A stretch of 37,769 bases of DNA from Dokdonia sp. (GTDB lineage Bacteria > Bacteroidota > Bacteroidia > Flavobacteriales > Flavobacteriaceae). The translations under genes were made by a program, and so were the position numbers. Location: the NCBI GenBank assembly GCA_023299935.1, contig JALZVV010000234.1:1-37769 (forward strand), read 5' to 3'. Positions within the stretch are counted from its first letter, which is position 1, and the number at the start of each line of letters is the position of its first letter. Shown one piece after another: positions 1 to 7,034 of this stretch. Under the pieces are notes generated by a model, which searched no databases, had not been told where the DNA came from, and worked only from the letters and a program-made list of their open reading frames with translations.

Positions 1-404
1 AGGGCGTCTCTCATCTCTCCTTTTTCCCAACCTTTGGCCACATCAATCATACGTTTGATGTTATTTCCATAAAAGCGGTATTTAGGAAAATTTTGAGGAT
101 AGCCTAAAGGCTCTGGACGCTCAGCTAATTCTTCTCTAGAAGGCACTGGATATGGAGAGTCTACATCCAACTTAAAATCAGAAATGATAAATAACTGATC
201 CCAAAGTTTATGTTGGAAATCTGGGACATCTCTTAGATGAGGCTGTAAATTTCCCATCACAGCAATAATAGCTTTAGCTATTTTATTGCGTTCTTCTTTG
301 TCTTCTATTTCTGTGGCTTGATCTACCATTTTCTGAATATGACGTCCATATTCTGGTATGATAAGATGCACACGCTCTGTGTTGTATTCTAATTGATCTA
401 TCAA
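1..404 (-). CDS. DUF4290 family protein, 3' part beyond window edge
   Basis: Reading the minus strand from 404 to 1 gives an uninterrupted frame containing EYNTERVHLIIPEYGRHIQK, MGNLQPHLRDVPDFQHKLWD, DFKLDVDSPYP and FPKYRFYGNNIKRMID. This is the pattern I know for the DUF4290 family, conserved across Bacteroidetes and of unknown function. The frame runs off the window, so the C-terminus is missing. No ATG exists between the upstream stop codons (about 430-435) and the conserved EYNTER block. The best conventional start is TTG at 404-402 (M-I-D-Q-L-E-Y-N); ATT and ATA codons nearby are alternatives. The 185-bp gap upstream holds a compound inverted repeat. Family assignment is confident; the start is not. 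Confidence 0.85.
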   Translation of the reverse strand, partial: MIDQLEYNTERVHLIIPEYGRHIQKMVDQATEIEDKEERNKIAKAIIAVMGNLQPHLRDVPDFQHKLWDQLFIISDFKLDVDSPYPVPSREELAERPEPLGYPQNFPKYRFYGNNIKRMIDVAKGWEKGEMRDA

Positions 405-535
405 TTGTAATGAATTAAGTGAAGTAATTTACTATTGTAAACAGTTGCAAAATACTAAAAATTGTAGGAACCTAGAAACGTCCTACTTTAAATGATTCTT
501 ATTTTCTATAAATGCGTTGAGATTGGTGAGATAAT

Positions 536-573
536 GCTTTCGCGCCTGCTTGCCGGCAAAGGCAGGAAAGCGC
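536..573. repeat. Compound inverted repeat, expanded variant of the GCTTTCGCGAAAGC palindrome
   Basis: GCTTT (536-540) pairs with AAAGC (567-571), and CCTGC (545-549) pairs with GCAGG (562-566), around the self-complementary core TTGCCGGCAA (550-559). It looks like the 14-bp palindrome found elsewhere in this window, opened in the middle by a second GC-rich inverted repeat. It lies 3' of the minus-strand DUF493 gene and upstream of the minus-strand DUF4290 gene. It could fold in RNA, but no T-run follows on either strand, so it is not an obvious intrinsic terminator. Confidence 0.6.
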
Positions 574-589
574 AACAATTATCCTCATA

Positions 590-880
590 TTAAAGTGAAA
601 TAACCCCCTCTACAACGGATACTTCTTTATATTTTTCTATTACGGCATCAGGATTTTTCATCTTTACATTAATCGACACACTGGTATATTTTCCTGTGCG
701 CGAATCCTTAGTGTTAATAACGGCTCCCATATTATCAAAAATAGTAGTGATTTGTTCCACTTTCGCAGCGCTAGCAGGAACGATAAACTTAAACAAATAA
801 GGAGCTGGCCATAAAGAGGTGTCACTCAATTGAGATTTTAATTTTGCATAAAATTCATCTGGGTTTTGTGACGCACTCAT
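590..880 (-). CDS. DUF493 family protein (YbeD-like)
   Basis: This 96-aa protein starts at ATG 880-878. The segment PAPYLFKFIVPASAAKVEQI followed by a TSVSINVKM strand and a C-terminal VIEKYKEVSVVEGVISL matches the DUF493/YbeD family. Members have a small ferredoxin-like, ACT-like alpha/beta fold and are presumed regulatory; no catalytic residues are expected or seen. A perfect minus-strand -7 box (TATCTTTG, 906-899) lies about 20 bp upstream. The gene is divergent from the NadR-like ATPase at 972. Function unknown; family assignment fairly sure. Confidence 0.85.
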   Translation of the reverse strand: MSASQNPDEFYAKLKSQLSDTSLWPAPYLFKFIVPASAAKVEQITTIFDNMGAVINTKDSRTGKYTSVSINVKMKNPDAVIEKYKEVSVVEGVISL

Positions 881-898
881 AGTTAATATTTATAGTAG

Positions 899-906
899 CA
901 AAGATA
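899..906 (-). promoter_or_regulatory. -7 promoter box for the DUF493 gene
   Basis: The minus strand reads TATCTTTG, a full match to the Bacteroidetes -7 consensus TAnnTTTG, 19 nt before the ATG. No clear TTTG -33 element is visible. Confidence 0.55.
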
Positions 907-943
907 CCACAAGCAAGCAGTTTTCTCTTACTTTAGTAATAAC

Positions 944-951
944 TAATTTTG
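944..951 (+). promoter_or_regulatory. -7 promoter box for the NadR-like ATPase gene
   Basis: TAATTTTG matches TAnnTTTG exactly. A weak TTTT (921-924) sits 19 bp upstream in the -33 position. The start codon is at 972. Confidence 0.55.
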
Positions 952-971
952 TGTAAAGTATAACCATTTTT

Positions 972-1511
972 ATGCCAAAGCGAATTCTCCTGATTGGAGG
1001 CCCATCTACAGGAAAAACTACCTTGCTTAATCACCTAAAGTCATCGGGCTATACTTGTTTGGAAGAAATTTCTAGAGTAGTGATTAAAAAGGCCCAAGAG
1101 GAAGGAATAAATCAATTATTTCTTGAGCAGCCTTTGTTATTTAGTCGCTTGCTCAAGAATGCGAGAATACAGCAATTCAAGGCTGGTCAAAACTATCCAG
1201 ACGACTATATATTTTATGATAGGGGTATACCTGATACCGTAGCCTATATGGATTATATACAGCAAGAGTATCCTAAAGAATTCGTTACTGCTTGTGAGCA
1301 ATATATTTATGACATGGTTTATGTACTGCCTCCCTGGGAAAAAATACATACAACAGATAATGAACGTTATGAGAATTTTGAACAGGCTCAGAGAATCCAT
1401 AATGAACTATTAAAGACCTATAGTTCATACAACTATACTCCTATTGAGATTCCCATTGGAAAAGTTGAAAAACGGGCACAATTCATCATTAATACACTCC
1501 ATAACAATTAA
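972..1511 (+). CDS. AAA family ATPase, NadR/Ttd14-like
   Basis: A 179-aa cytoplasmic P-loop protein. Residues 9-16 (GGPSTGKT) form a Walker A loop directly after the first beta strand, and FYDRGIPD (81-88) supplies the acidic second motif typical of the NadR-like AAA_28 group. These proteins bind ATP and resemble the nucleotide-kinase half of NadR, but no NMN-adenylyltransferase domain is attached, so the substrate cannot be named. The gene precedes recQ: a TTG-started recQ frame would overlap its last 68 bp, while a start at 1501-1507 would overlap by only a few bases. Translational coupling is therefore likely. Assignment as a P-loop ATPase is firm; the biological role is unknown. Confidence 0.85.
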   Translation: MPKRILLIGGPSTGKTTLLNHLKSSGYTCLEEISRVVIKKAQEEGINQLFLEQPLLFSRLLKNARIQQFKAGQNYPDDYIFYDRGIPDTVAYMDYIQQEYPKEFVTACEQYIYDMVYVLPPWEKIHTTDNERYENFEQAQRIHNELLKTYSSYNYTPIEIPIGKVEKRAQFIINTLHNN

Positions 1512-3399
1512 AGAGCCTAAGGACATATTAAAGCATTATTGGAGCCATACGGCTTTTAGACCTTTACAAGAAGATATCATATCATCTGTCTTAGCCAAAA
1601 AAGATACCATTGCGCTACTTCCTACGGGAGGAGGAAAATCTGTATGTTACCAAATCCCAGCAATTGCACAAGATGGTATAGGACTCGTTGTTTCTCCGCT
1701 AGTCGCTTTAATGAAAGACCAAGTTTCTCAACTCAAACAAAAGGGCATTAAGGCCTTGGCCATTCCTAGTGGCATCCCCTTATCAGAACTAGATGCATTG
1801 CTTGATAATTGTATTTACGGCAATTACAAAATGCTCTATCTATCGCCTGAAAGATTACAGCAAGAACTTGTAATCGAGCGTATTAAACAAATGGATATTT
1901 CGCTTATTGCAGTAGATGAAGCGCATTGTATCTCGCAATGGGGACATGATTTTAGACCAGCCTATCTCGATATCCAAAACTTAAGAGCGCTCAAACCAGA
2001 AGCTCCCATTATTGCCCTTACAGCAACAGCAACGTCAAAGGTTCTTAGGGATATTAGTGCGCAGCTCAAATTAGACAATGAAATCCTTTATAAAAACTCC
2101 TTTAATAGACTTAACCTAACCTATACAGTAAGCGCTGTAGCAGACAAAAACTTTAAACTAGAGCAACTACTCACTAGGAGTTCTAATAGTGCTCTTGTTT
2201 ATGTTAGGAATAGGAAGGCTGCAATGCAAACCGCACAATTCCTAGAAGCTAAAGGAATCACAGCCACATACTATCATGGGGGTTTAACTACAGCAGATAG
2301 AACCAAGCATCAGGAGTTATGGATGCAAAACAAAGCAAAAGTAATGGTAGGTACTAGCGCTTTTGGGATGGGTATTGACAAAGAAGATGTAGATATTGTA
2401 ATCCATACAGAGATTCCTGATAGCCTAGAGAATTATTTTCAAGAAGCGGGAAGAGCAGGAAGAGCGGGCCAAGTGTCCAAGGCCGTCCTCTTATATAATA
2501 AAAATGATGAAATACGATTACAGAATCAATTCATCGCAGTCATTCCTTCAATTGCAGATATGAAAACGGTGTACAAAAAATTGAACTCTTATTTTCAAAT
2601 CGCCTATGGCGAAGGGCAAAATGAATCTTACCCATTTAATTTTAACGATTTTTGTCAGACCTATTCCCTACGGTCTATCCTAACCTATAACTGTCTGCAG
2701 ATGTTAGATAGAAATAGTATTATCAAACTCTCCAAAGAGTTTTCCAAAAAAGCAACCATAACCTTTAAAGTAGCCCATGTTGCATTGACTTATTATCTAG
2801 TTAAAAACCCACAGTTTAGCGAAGTGGTGCAAACCATCTTAAGAACATATGGTGGCGTTTTTGAACAAGTAGTTTCCTTAAATCACGCGCTTATTGCTAA
2901 TAAGGCAACTACCAGTATAAAAAAAGTACACGAAATACTTTTAGCCTTAGACCAAGATGATATATTAGATTACACCCACCAAAACTTTGATAGTAGTATT
3001 GTCTTTTTATCACCGCGAGAAGATGACCGAACGATAAACGCCATTGGCCATCATATAAAAGCACATGCTAAAACTAAAAAAGAACAAATACAAAGTGTAA
3101 AGGCCTACCTTGCCAATAAAGAAAGCTGCCGAAATATTCAATTGTTGAGCTATTTTGAAGAAGAAGAAACCGAAATTTGCGGTCATTGCGATGTTTGTTT
3201 AAAGGATAAGTCCATACAAAAGGAAGATTTCTTACCTATTAGCAAGGCTATTCTAAACCAACTTAAAATTAAAGAATGTTCTTCAAGGGACTTATGTGAG
3301 CTTCCTTATTCTGAAAAAGTTATATTAAGCACCTTGAAATTATTACTAGAAGAACAAAAGATAACAATAACACCTTCCAATACCTACAAGCTATTATGA
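1444..3399 (+). CDS. recQ: ATP-dependent DNA helicase RecQ
   Basis: SF2 3'-5' DNA helicase of recombination and repair. Motif 0 is visible in FRPLQEDII, motif I in LLPTGGGKS (near 1618-1641), motif II plus the RecQ aromatic loop in DEAHCISQWGHDF (1915-1953), motif III in TATAT, motif V in GTSAFGMGID and motif VI in QEAGRAGRAG. The C-terminal zinc cluster uses Cys in ESCRNIQ and ICGHCDVC (3121-3198). I see no HRDC domain, so this is a short RecQ. The coordinate uses TTG 1444, the outermost conventional start. The first 19 residues so encoded are antiphase translation of the upstream gene's tail, and homology begins at EPKDILKHYW (about 1513). The native start is probably ATA 1501 or ATT 1507. 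There is no in-frame ATG before the helicase core. Confidence 0.95.
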   Translation: MRFPLEKLKNGHNSSLIHSITIKEPKDILKHYWSHTAFRPLQEDIISSVLAKKDTIALLPTGGGKSVCYQIPAIAQDGIGLVVSPLVALMKDQVSQLKQKGIKALAIPSGIPLSELDALLDNCIYGNYKMLYLSPERLQQELVIERIKQMDISLIAVDEAHCISQWGHDFRPAYLDIQNLRALKPEAPIIALTATATSKVLRDISAQLKLDNEILYKNSFNRLNLTYTVSAVADKNFKLEQLLTRSSNSALVYVRNRKAAMQTAQFLEAKGITATYYHGGLTTADRTKHQELWMQNKAKVMVGTSAFGMGIDKEDVDIVIHTEIPDSLENYFQEAGRAGRAGQVSKAVLLYNKNDEIRLQNQFIAVIPSIADMKTVYKKLNSYFQIAYGEGQNESYPFNFNDFCQTYSLRSILTYNCLQMLDRNSIIKLSKEFSKKATITFKVAHVALTYYLVKNPQFSEVVQTILRTYGGVFEQVVSLNHALIANKATTSIKKVHEILLALDQDDILDYTHQNFDSSIVFLSPREDDRTINAIGHHIKAHAKTKKEQIQSVKAYLANKESCRNIQLLSYFEEEETEICGHCDVCLKDKSIQKEDFLPISKAILNQLKIKECSSRDLCELPYSEKVILSTLKLLLEEQKITITPSNTYKLL

Positions 3400-4352
3400 A
3401 CAGATTACGCATTCTATTTATGGGCACACCAGAATTTGCCGTAACAATATTAAATGGACTATTGAGTACTAGTCACGAAGTTGTAGGGGTAATTACCGCT
3501 CCAGACAGACCAGCTGGCCGCGGACAAAAAATAAGAAAGAGTGCAGTAAAAATTGCTGCCCAAGAGCATAATCTAACCATCCTGCAACCTACTAATCTCA
3601 AAGACAAGACCTTTTTAGAAGAATTAAAAAGCCTAGAAGCAAATTTACAAATAGTGGTAGCTTTTAGAATGCTCCCTAAAGCGGTTTGGGCTATGCCATC
3701 ATTAGGCACCTTTAACCTGCACGCTTCCCTGCTTCCTCAATATCGAGGTGCTGCTCCTATTAATTGGGCCATTATTAATGGAGAAAAGACCACAGGGGTT
3801 ACTACCTTCTTTATAGACGAAAAGATAGACACTGGTGCTATTATCAAGCAAAGTACATTAACTATTGGGCCTAATGAAAATGCTGGGAGCCTTCACGATA
3901 GATTAATGTACTCAGGAAGTGCGCTTGTGCTAGATACAGTAGAAACAATTGCACAAGGCAATACAAGTACACATATACAACCACAAGATGTGGATCTAAA
4001 AACAGCTTATAAACTCCATAATGACAATACAAAAATAGATTGGACACAATCTAATGAAACGATTCACAATCTTATTAGAGGTCTTAATACATATCCAGGA
4101 GCGTGGTGTTATTTAAAGACTAATGGAGAAGAACTGCGAGTAAAAATCTATACTGCTTTCGCGAAAGCATACTCAGAAGAAATGGAAAAGAAAGAAGTGG
4201 GTCAGATTAGTATAGAAAACGATGTAATGCTAGTACATACCCTCGATGGGCTAATTACAATAGAAGAAATCCAACTTCCAGGGAAGCGAAAAATGCTAAT
4301 AAAAGATCTTTTAAATGGTTATAAATTGTCCGAAAATTCTAAAATGCTGTAA
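3396..4352 (+). CDS. fmt: Methionyl-tRNA formyltransferase
   Basis: A 318-aa enzyme that formylates Met-tRNAfMet from 10-formyl-tetrahydrofolate before translation initiation. The N-terminal Rossmann-type domain starts RILFMGTPEFAV. Catalytic residues are visible as N107 and H109 (FNLHASLLP) and D145 (IDTGAI). The signature SLLPQYRG is at 111-118 and the C-terminal OB-like domain begins near residue 205. The start ATG overlaps the recQ stop by 4 bp (ATGA), indicating coupling. Residues 254-259 (AFAKAY) are encoded by the 14-bp repeat palindrome, in a region that is variable in the family. Length is normal. Confidence 0.97.
   Translation: MNRLRILFMGTPEFAVTILNGLLSTSHEVVGVITAPDRPAGRGQKIRKSAVKIAAQEHNLTILQPTNLKDKTFLEELKSLEANLQIVVAFRMLPKAVWAMPSLGTFNLHASLLPQYRGAAPINWAIINGEKTTGVTTFFIDEKIDTGAIIKQSTLTIGPNENAGSLHDRLMYSGSALVLDTVETIAQGNTSTHIQPQDVDLKTAYKLHNDNTKIDWTQSNETIHNLIRGLNTYPGAWCYLKTNGEELRVKIYTAFAKAYSEEMEKKEVGQISIENDVMLVHTLDGLITIEEIQLPGKRKMLIKDLLNGYKLSENSKML
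4155..4168. repeat. Intragenic palindrome GCTTTCGCGAAAGC (copy 1)
   Basis: A perfect 14-bp palindrome inside fmt, read as Ala-Phe-Ala-Lys-Ala and flanked on the right by ATAC. One of four exact copies in the window. Confidence 0.9.
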
Positions 4353-4454
4353 ACCCGCACCCTCATTGGGCTAAGAAGAATAGCAAAAAACACCCCTCTT
4401 TATTAACAATCGCCTTGATTTATCAACAAAAACGGCGATTTCCCACGCTATTAC

Positions 4455-4484
4455 TTGCGTGAGAAGATATTACGTATAATTTTG
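4455..4484 (+). promoter_or_regulatory. Promoter of the HU gene
   Basis: TTG at 4455-4457, a 19-bp spacer, and TAATTTTG at 4477-4484 fit the Bacteroidetes -33/-7 pattern. Transcription would start near 4488-4491, leaving a leader of about 50 nt that is A/T-rich and has no Shine-Dalgarno. Confidence 0.65.
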
Positions 4485-4538
4485 TTGACAGATTAAACAT
4501 CGCGTTTATCATCTATATTAACAATTTAAATAAACATT

Positions 4539-4811
4539 ATGAACAAATCGGAATTAATTGACGGAATGGCGGAACACGCAGGAATTACTAAAGCATCTGC
4601 AAAAAAAGCACTAGAATCTTTCTTAGGAAACGTTGAAGGAGAGCTTAAAAAAGGAGGACGTGTTTCTTTAGTAGGTTTTGGATCTTGGTCAGTATCTAAG
4701 CGTAATGCACGTGAAGGTAGAAACCCACAAACTGGAAAGACTATCCAAATTGCTGCAAAAAATGTAGTAAAGTTTAAAGCAGGATCCGAGCTAGGTACTG
4801 CGGTAAACTAA
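4539..4811 (+). CDS. hup: HU family DNA-binding protein
   Basis: A 90-aa histone-like protein that bends and compacts DNA as a dimer. The N-terminal helical part (MNKSELIDGMAEHAGITK) is followed by GFGSWSVSKRNAREGRNPQT, the diagnostic HU/IHF signature leading into the DNA-clasping arm. The C-terminus KNVVKFKAGSELGTAVN is also typical. It has its own promoter and a strong terminator, so it is a single-gene transcript. Its position after recQ-fmt matches an order I recall from other Flavobacteriaceae. Confidence 0.97.
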   Translation: MNKSELIDGMAEHAGITKASAKKALESFLGNVEGELKKGGRVSLVGFGSWSVSKRNAREGRNPQTGKTIQIAAKNVVKFKAGSELGTAVN

Positions 4812-4830
4812 TCTAAGTTTATACAGAATA

Positions 4831-4860
4831 AAAAACCTCTCCAGATGGAGAGGTTTTTTT
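4831..4860 (+). terminator. Intrinsic terminator after the HU gene
   Basis: Stem CCTCTCC/GGAGAGG with loop AGAT, flanked by a run of A on the left and eight T on the right. It could act in both directions. Confidence 0.9.
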
Positions 4861-4861
4861 A

Positions 4862-4910
4862 TTTGATTATTGTAATAATTAGTCTACTTTTAATTAGACT
4901 AATTACAATG
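4862..4910 (+). promoter_or_regulatory. Promoter with operator-like inverted repeat ahead of the YqgE gene
   Basis: TTTG (4862-4865) and TACTTTTA (4885-4892, seven of eight to TAnnTTTG) are 19 bp apart. The -7 box lies largely in the 10-nt loop between the arms ATTAGTCT (4878-4885) and AGACTAAT (4896-4903). The arms extend outwards as TTGTAA/TTACAA with a 3-nt bulge. The dyad ends three bases before the ATG at 4913. A repressor bound here would cover the promoter; a hairpin in the DNA or leader is the alternative. Confidence 0.45.
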
Positions 4911-4912
4911 CC

Positions 4913-5476
4913 ATGAACCAATCAGTACACAAAGGGCATTTATTGATTGCAGAACCATCCATTATTGGGGATGTCTCTTTTAATAGAGCTGTCATATTAC
5001 TCGCAGATCATACCGAGAAAGGTTCGGTAGGGTTTATTATGAATAAACCTTTAGAAAATACGCTTGCAGATTTTGTGCCTGAGGCAGAAGCTTGTTGTGA
5101 TATCAAAGTGTATAATGGTGGTCCTGTAGAACAGGATAATCTGTATTTTATTCATACCGCTCCTAAGCTTATCCCTAATAGTACAGAAATCTCTAATGGT
5201 ATTTTTTGGGGAGGTGATTTTAGTAGAGTCATTGAACAGCTAAAATCAGGAGAATTGCAAGACAGTGATATTCAGTTTTTCCTAGGCTATTCTGGCTGGG
5301 ATTCTCAACAACTTACTGGAGAATTAAAGGAAAAAATCTGGGTTGTGGTAGAAAATGAACACGGAGAGAAATTGCTTTGCAATAGCAGGCCTAATCTATG
5401 GAGAGAAAAAATTATGGAACTAGGCGGTGACTACCTTATCTGGTCTAATGCTCCTGAGCATCCTCACTACAACTAG
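4913..5476 (+). CDS. YqgE/AlgH family protein (UPF0301)
   Basis: A 187-aa cytoplasmic protein. The opening KGHLLIAEPSIIGDVSFNRAVILLADH and the later GSVGFIMNKP, VYNGGPVE and FFLGYSGWDSQQL are the conserved blocks of the UPF0301 (YqgE/AlgH) family. The biochemical function is not established; AlgH was named for an effect on alginate expression in Pseudomonas. A second ATG at 4908 is out of frame. Its TAG stop overlaps the stop of the convergent aminotransferase gene, sharing a CTAG. Confidence 0.93.
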   Translation: MNQSVHKGHLLIAEPSIIGDVSFNRAVILLADHTEKGSVGFIMNKPLENTLADFVPEAEACCDIKVYNGGPVEQDNLYFIHTAPKLIPNSTEISNGIFWGGDFSRVIEQLKSGELQDSDIQFFLGYSGWDSQQLTGELKEKIWVVVENEHGEKLLCNSRPNLWREKIMELGGDYLIWSNAPEHPHYN

Positions 5477-6318
5477 GCTAATCTCGCCTTTACATTAAGT
5501 AATTTCAGTAATTCACTTGCTACAAGATTATCATATACTTTTTTACGGTACTTCGTAATAGATTGTATCCCTATAATACTATTGGTTATAAAAAGCTCAT
5601 CTGCCTTCTGTAATTCAAATGGAGAAATGGATGTTTCTTCTAGTACGTATTCCTTTTTTTGACCAATAATACTCAGCAATTGCTTTCGTATAATACCTCG
5701 CAAGCATCCATCTTCTAGAGGCGGTGTTTTAATCACATTACCCTTTACTAGAAATAGGTTCCCTTGCAAGGCTTCAACCACATTCTTATTAGTATTGATT
5801 AATAGACAATTATCATAGCCATTTTCCTTAGCAAAGATACTACCAGTCACGTGCAAAATTTTATTAGTAGTCTTGAGCGTAGATAAAATACCGGCATTTA
5901 CATAATGGTCCTTGTACAATTCTACTTCATAAGGAGCACCTGAAAGGGTGTAGAAAGGAGACGATAGCGCTTTCGCGAAAGCATAAAAACCAATTTCATT
6001 TTTTTCTGGAAGATAAGCGCCTTGACCCTCTCTATATATCGTGATGCGCACTCTGGCGGCAGTATTAGATAAGCCAGAAGCTTCTATAGTCTTTAGTAGT
6101 TCTGCTTCTAGAAAATCTGGAGTAAAATTCATAGGAATCTCCATACGGAGTATACGCATAGATGCCATTAATCTAAAATAGTGATCTTCCCAAAAAAAGA
6201 GCTTGCCATTTACAGCTCTTAAGGTCTCAAAAACACCATCCCCATAAAGGAATGCTCTATTATGCGGTGAGACGCGAGTTGCTTCTTGTTCTTGTAATAT
6301 TCCGTTTGCATTAATCAT
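5473..6318 (-). CDS. Aminotransferase class IV (PLP fold type IV)
   Basis: A 281-aa PLP enzyme of the branched-chain aminotransferase / aminodeoxychorismate lyase / D-amino-acid transaminase fold. RAFLYGDGVFET (21-32) is the N-terminal signature. K149 in LKTTNK is the probable PLP lysine and NVVEALQGNLF (179-189) the cofactor-binding glutamate region. I cannot separate pabC from a transaminase by eye. ATG 6318 is chosen because the longer TTG frame (to 6348) would translate through a hairpin. Residues 113-117 (AFAKA) come from the repeat palindrome. Convergent with the YqgE gene, sharing stop bases. Confidence 0.9.
   Translation of the reverse strand: MINANGILQEQEATRVSPHNRAFLYGDGVFETLRAVNGKLFFWEDHYFRLMASMRILRMEIPMNFTPDFLEAELLKTIEASGLSNTAARVRITIYREGQGAYLPEKNEIGFYAFAKALSSPFYTLSGAPYEVELYKDHYVNAGILSTLKTTNKILHVTGSIFAKENGYDNCLLINTNKNVVEALQGNLFLVKGNVIKTPPLEDGCLRGIIRKQLLSIIGQKKEYVLEETSISPFELQKADELFITNSIIGIQSITKYRKKVYDNLVASELLKLLNVKARLA
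5969..5982. repeat. Intragenic palindrome GCTTTCGCGAAAGC (copy 2)
   Basis: Exact copy inside the aminotransferase gene, read on the minus strand as Ala-Phe-Ala-Lys-Ala. The plus-strand right flank is ATAA, close to the ATAC of copies 1 and 3. Confidence 0.9.
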
Positions 6319-6320
6319 AT

Positions 6321-6346
6321 AAAAAGTCCTGCTTTTAAGGCAGGAC
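6321..6346 (-). terminator. Intrinsic terminator of the START-like gene, just upstream of the aminotransferase ATG
   Basis: On the minus strand the stem GTCCTGC/GCAGGAC (6346-6340 and 6332-6326), loop CTTAAAA, is followed by TTTTTAT. It sits between the stop of the START-like gene (6372) and the aminotransferase ATG (6318). It overlaps the end of a -7 box, so it could also lie at the 5' end of the aminotransferase mRNA. Confidence 0.65.
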
Positions 6347-6353
6347 AAATATA
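6346..6353 (-). promoter_or_regulatory. -7 box for the aminotransferase gene
   Basis: The minus strand reads TATATTTG, a perfect TAnnTTTG, 28 nt before ATG 6318. Its last base is the first base of the terminator hairpin. No TTTG is evident at -33. Confidence 0.5.
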
Positions 6354-6371
6354 CTGAGATTTAAGACCGTT

Positions 6372-6758
6372 TTAAGCCGATCCTATAATCTGTTTGAGCT
6401 CTGAAATTTGATTCTCCCAAAACATCTTCCCCTCTTCTACCTCATCGTCATCTGCAAAATCTGTAATTATTAGGGAGACATCTTTTGTAATCTCATCTAC
6501 TAAAATACGAAGCTCAAAATAAGCATCATCATCTTCTTCTTCTGCCCATCTAAATTTAATGCGTTCTGGTTTTTTCTTTGATAAAAGTTCTGCTCTCTCT
6601 TCTGTTCCTTCCCATATGAAGGTGTAATATTCCCCCCGAGAATTTACATTATCTGCAAACCACTCACTCATTCCAGAAGGAGTTGCCATATATTGATATA
6701 ACAATGAAGGTGAGGCCTTAACCACAAACTCCATTTCAAATTTCACTTTACCACTCAT
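6372..6758 (-). CDS. START-like (AHSA1/SRPBCC-type) domain protein
   Basis: A 128-aa protein. It opens KVKFEMEFVVKASPSLLYQY, then ATPSGMSEWFADNV, FIWEGTEERAEL and FRWAEEEDDDAYFELRI, the pattern of the helix-grip START/AHSA1 fold as found in a protein conserved in Bacteroidetes. The C-terminal helix WENQISELKQIIGS closes the fold. The ligand is unknown. ATG 6758 (MSGKVKF) is preferred over an upstream TTG at 6779. The protein is very acidic (EEEDDD, DFADDDEVEEG). A minus-strand TAGTTTCG (6792-6785) may be its -7 box. Confidence 0.85.
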   Translation of the reverse strand: MSGKVKFEMEFVVKASPSLLYQYMATPSGMSEWFADNVNSRGEYYTFIWEGTEERAELLSKKKPERIKFRWAEEEDDDAYFELRILVDEITKDVSLIITDFADDDEVEEGKMFWENQISELKQIIGSA

Positions 6759-6838
6759 AATTAATTGTTGAAGCCCCAATATATCGAAACTAAACTCGGG
6801 AACAAAAAAATAATTTTGTTTTTATTTTTTCTAATCCC

Positions 6839-6870
6839 TTTGAGTAACAATTATTAGTTTTTTATATTTG
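6839..6870 (+). promoter_or_regulatory. Promoter of the tRNA-Met gene
   Basis: TTTG (6839-6842), a 20-bp spacer, and TATATTTG (6863-6870): a full match to the Bacteroidetes housekeeping consensus. Transcription would start near 6874, about 44 nt before the mature tRNA. Confidence 0.75.
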
Positions 6871-6917
6871 CACCCGCTTGCGCAAATCCATAGTAAATTC
6901 TGCAATAGTGGAAATAT

Positions 6918-6991
6918 GGCGAGGTAGCTCAGTTGGTTAGAGCGTCGGATTCATAACCCGGAGGTCACGAGTTCAATTCTCGTTCTCGCTA
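6918..6991 (+). tRNA. tRNA-Met (anticodon CAT)
   Basis: The cloverleaf is readable. The acceptor strand GGCGAGG pairs with TCTCGCT with wobbles at the ends, AGCTCAGTTGGTTAGAGC forms the D arm, the anticodon loop TTCATAA carries CAT at 6952-6954, and CGAGTTCAATTCTCG is the T arm. CCA is not encoded (the sequence ends ACTA), as is common in this phylum. The last pair of the anticodon stem is an A-C mismatch. I cannot decide by eye between elongator Met, initiator and the CAT-anticodon tRNA-Ile. Confidence 0.93.
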
Positions 6992-7034
6992 CTACTTAAA
7001 AGAGGTCAACTTATCGTTGACCTTTTATCTTTTT
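6969..7034 (+). repeat. Direct repeat, left copy (tRNA 3' end plus terminator), 66 bp
   Basis: Begins at GAGTTCAATTCTCG in the tRNA T arm and runs through the acceptor end and the rho-independent terminator to the T-run. It is base-for-base identical to 7330-7395 as read by eye. It stops exactly at the ATG of the GIY-YIG gene. Confidence 0.95.
7004..7034 (+). terminator. Terminator of the tRNA-Met gene
   Basis: Stem GGTCAAC/GTTGACC (7004-7010 and 7016-7022), loop TTATC, followed by TTTTATCTTTTT. Transcription reaching the GIY-YIG gene would have to read through it. Confidence 0.85.

Noticed and set aside
7017-7034. A TTG start extending the GIY-YIG protein by six residues
   Set aside because: It lies inside the tRNA terminator hairpin and T-run; family homology begins at the ATG at 7035.
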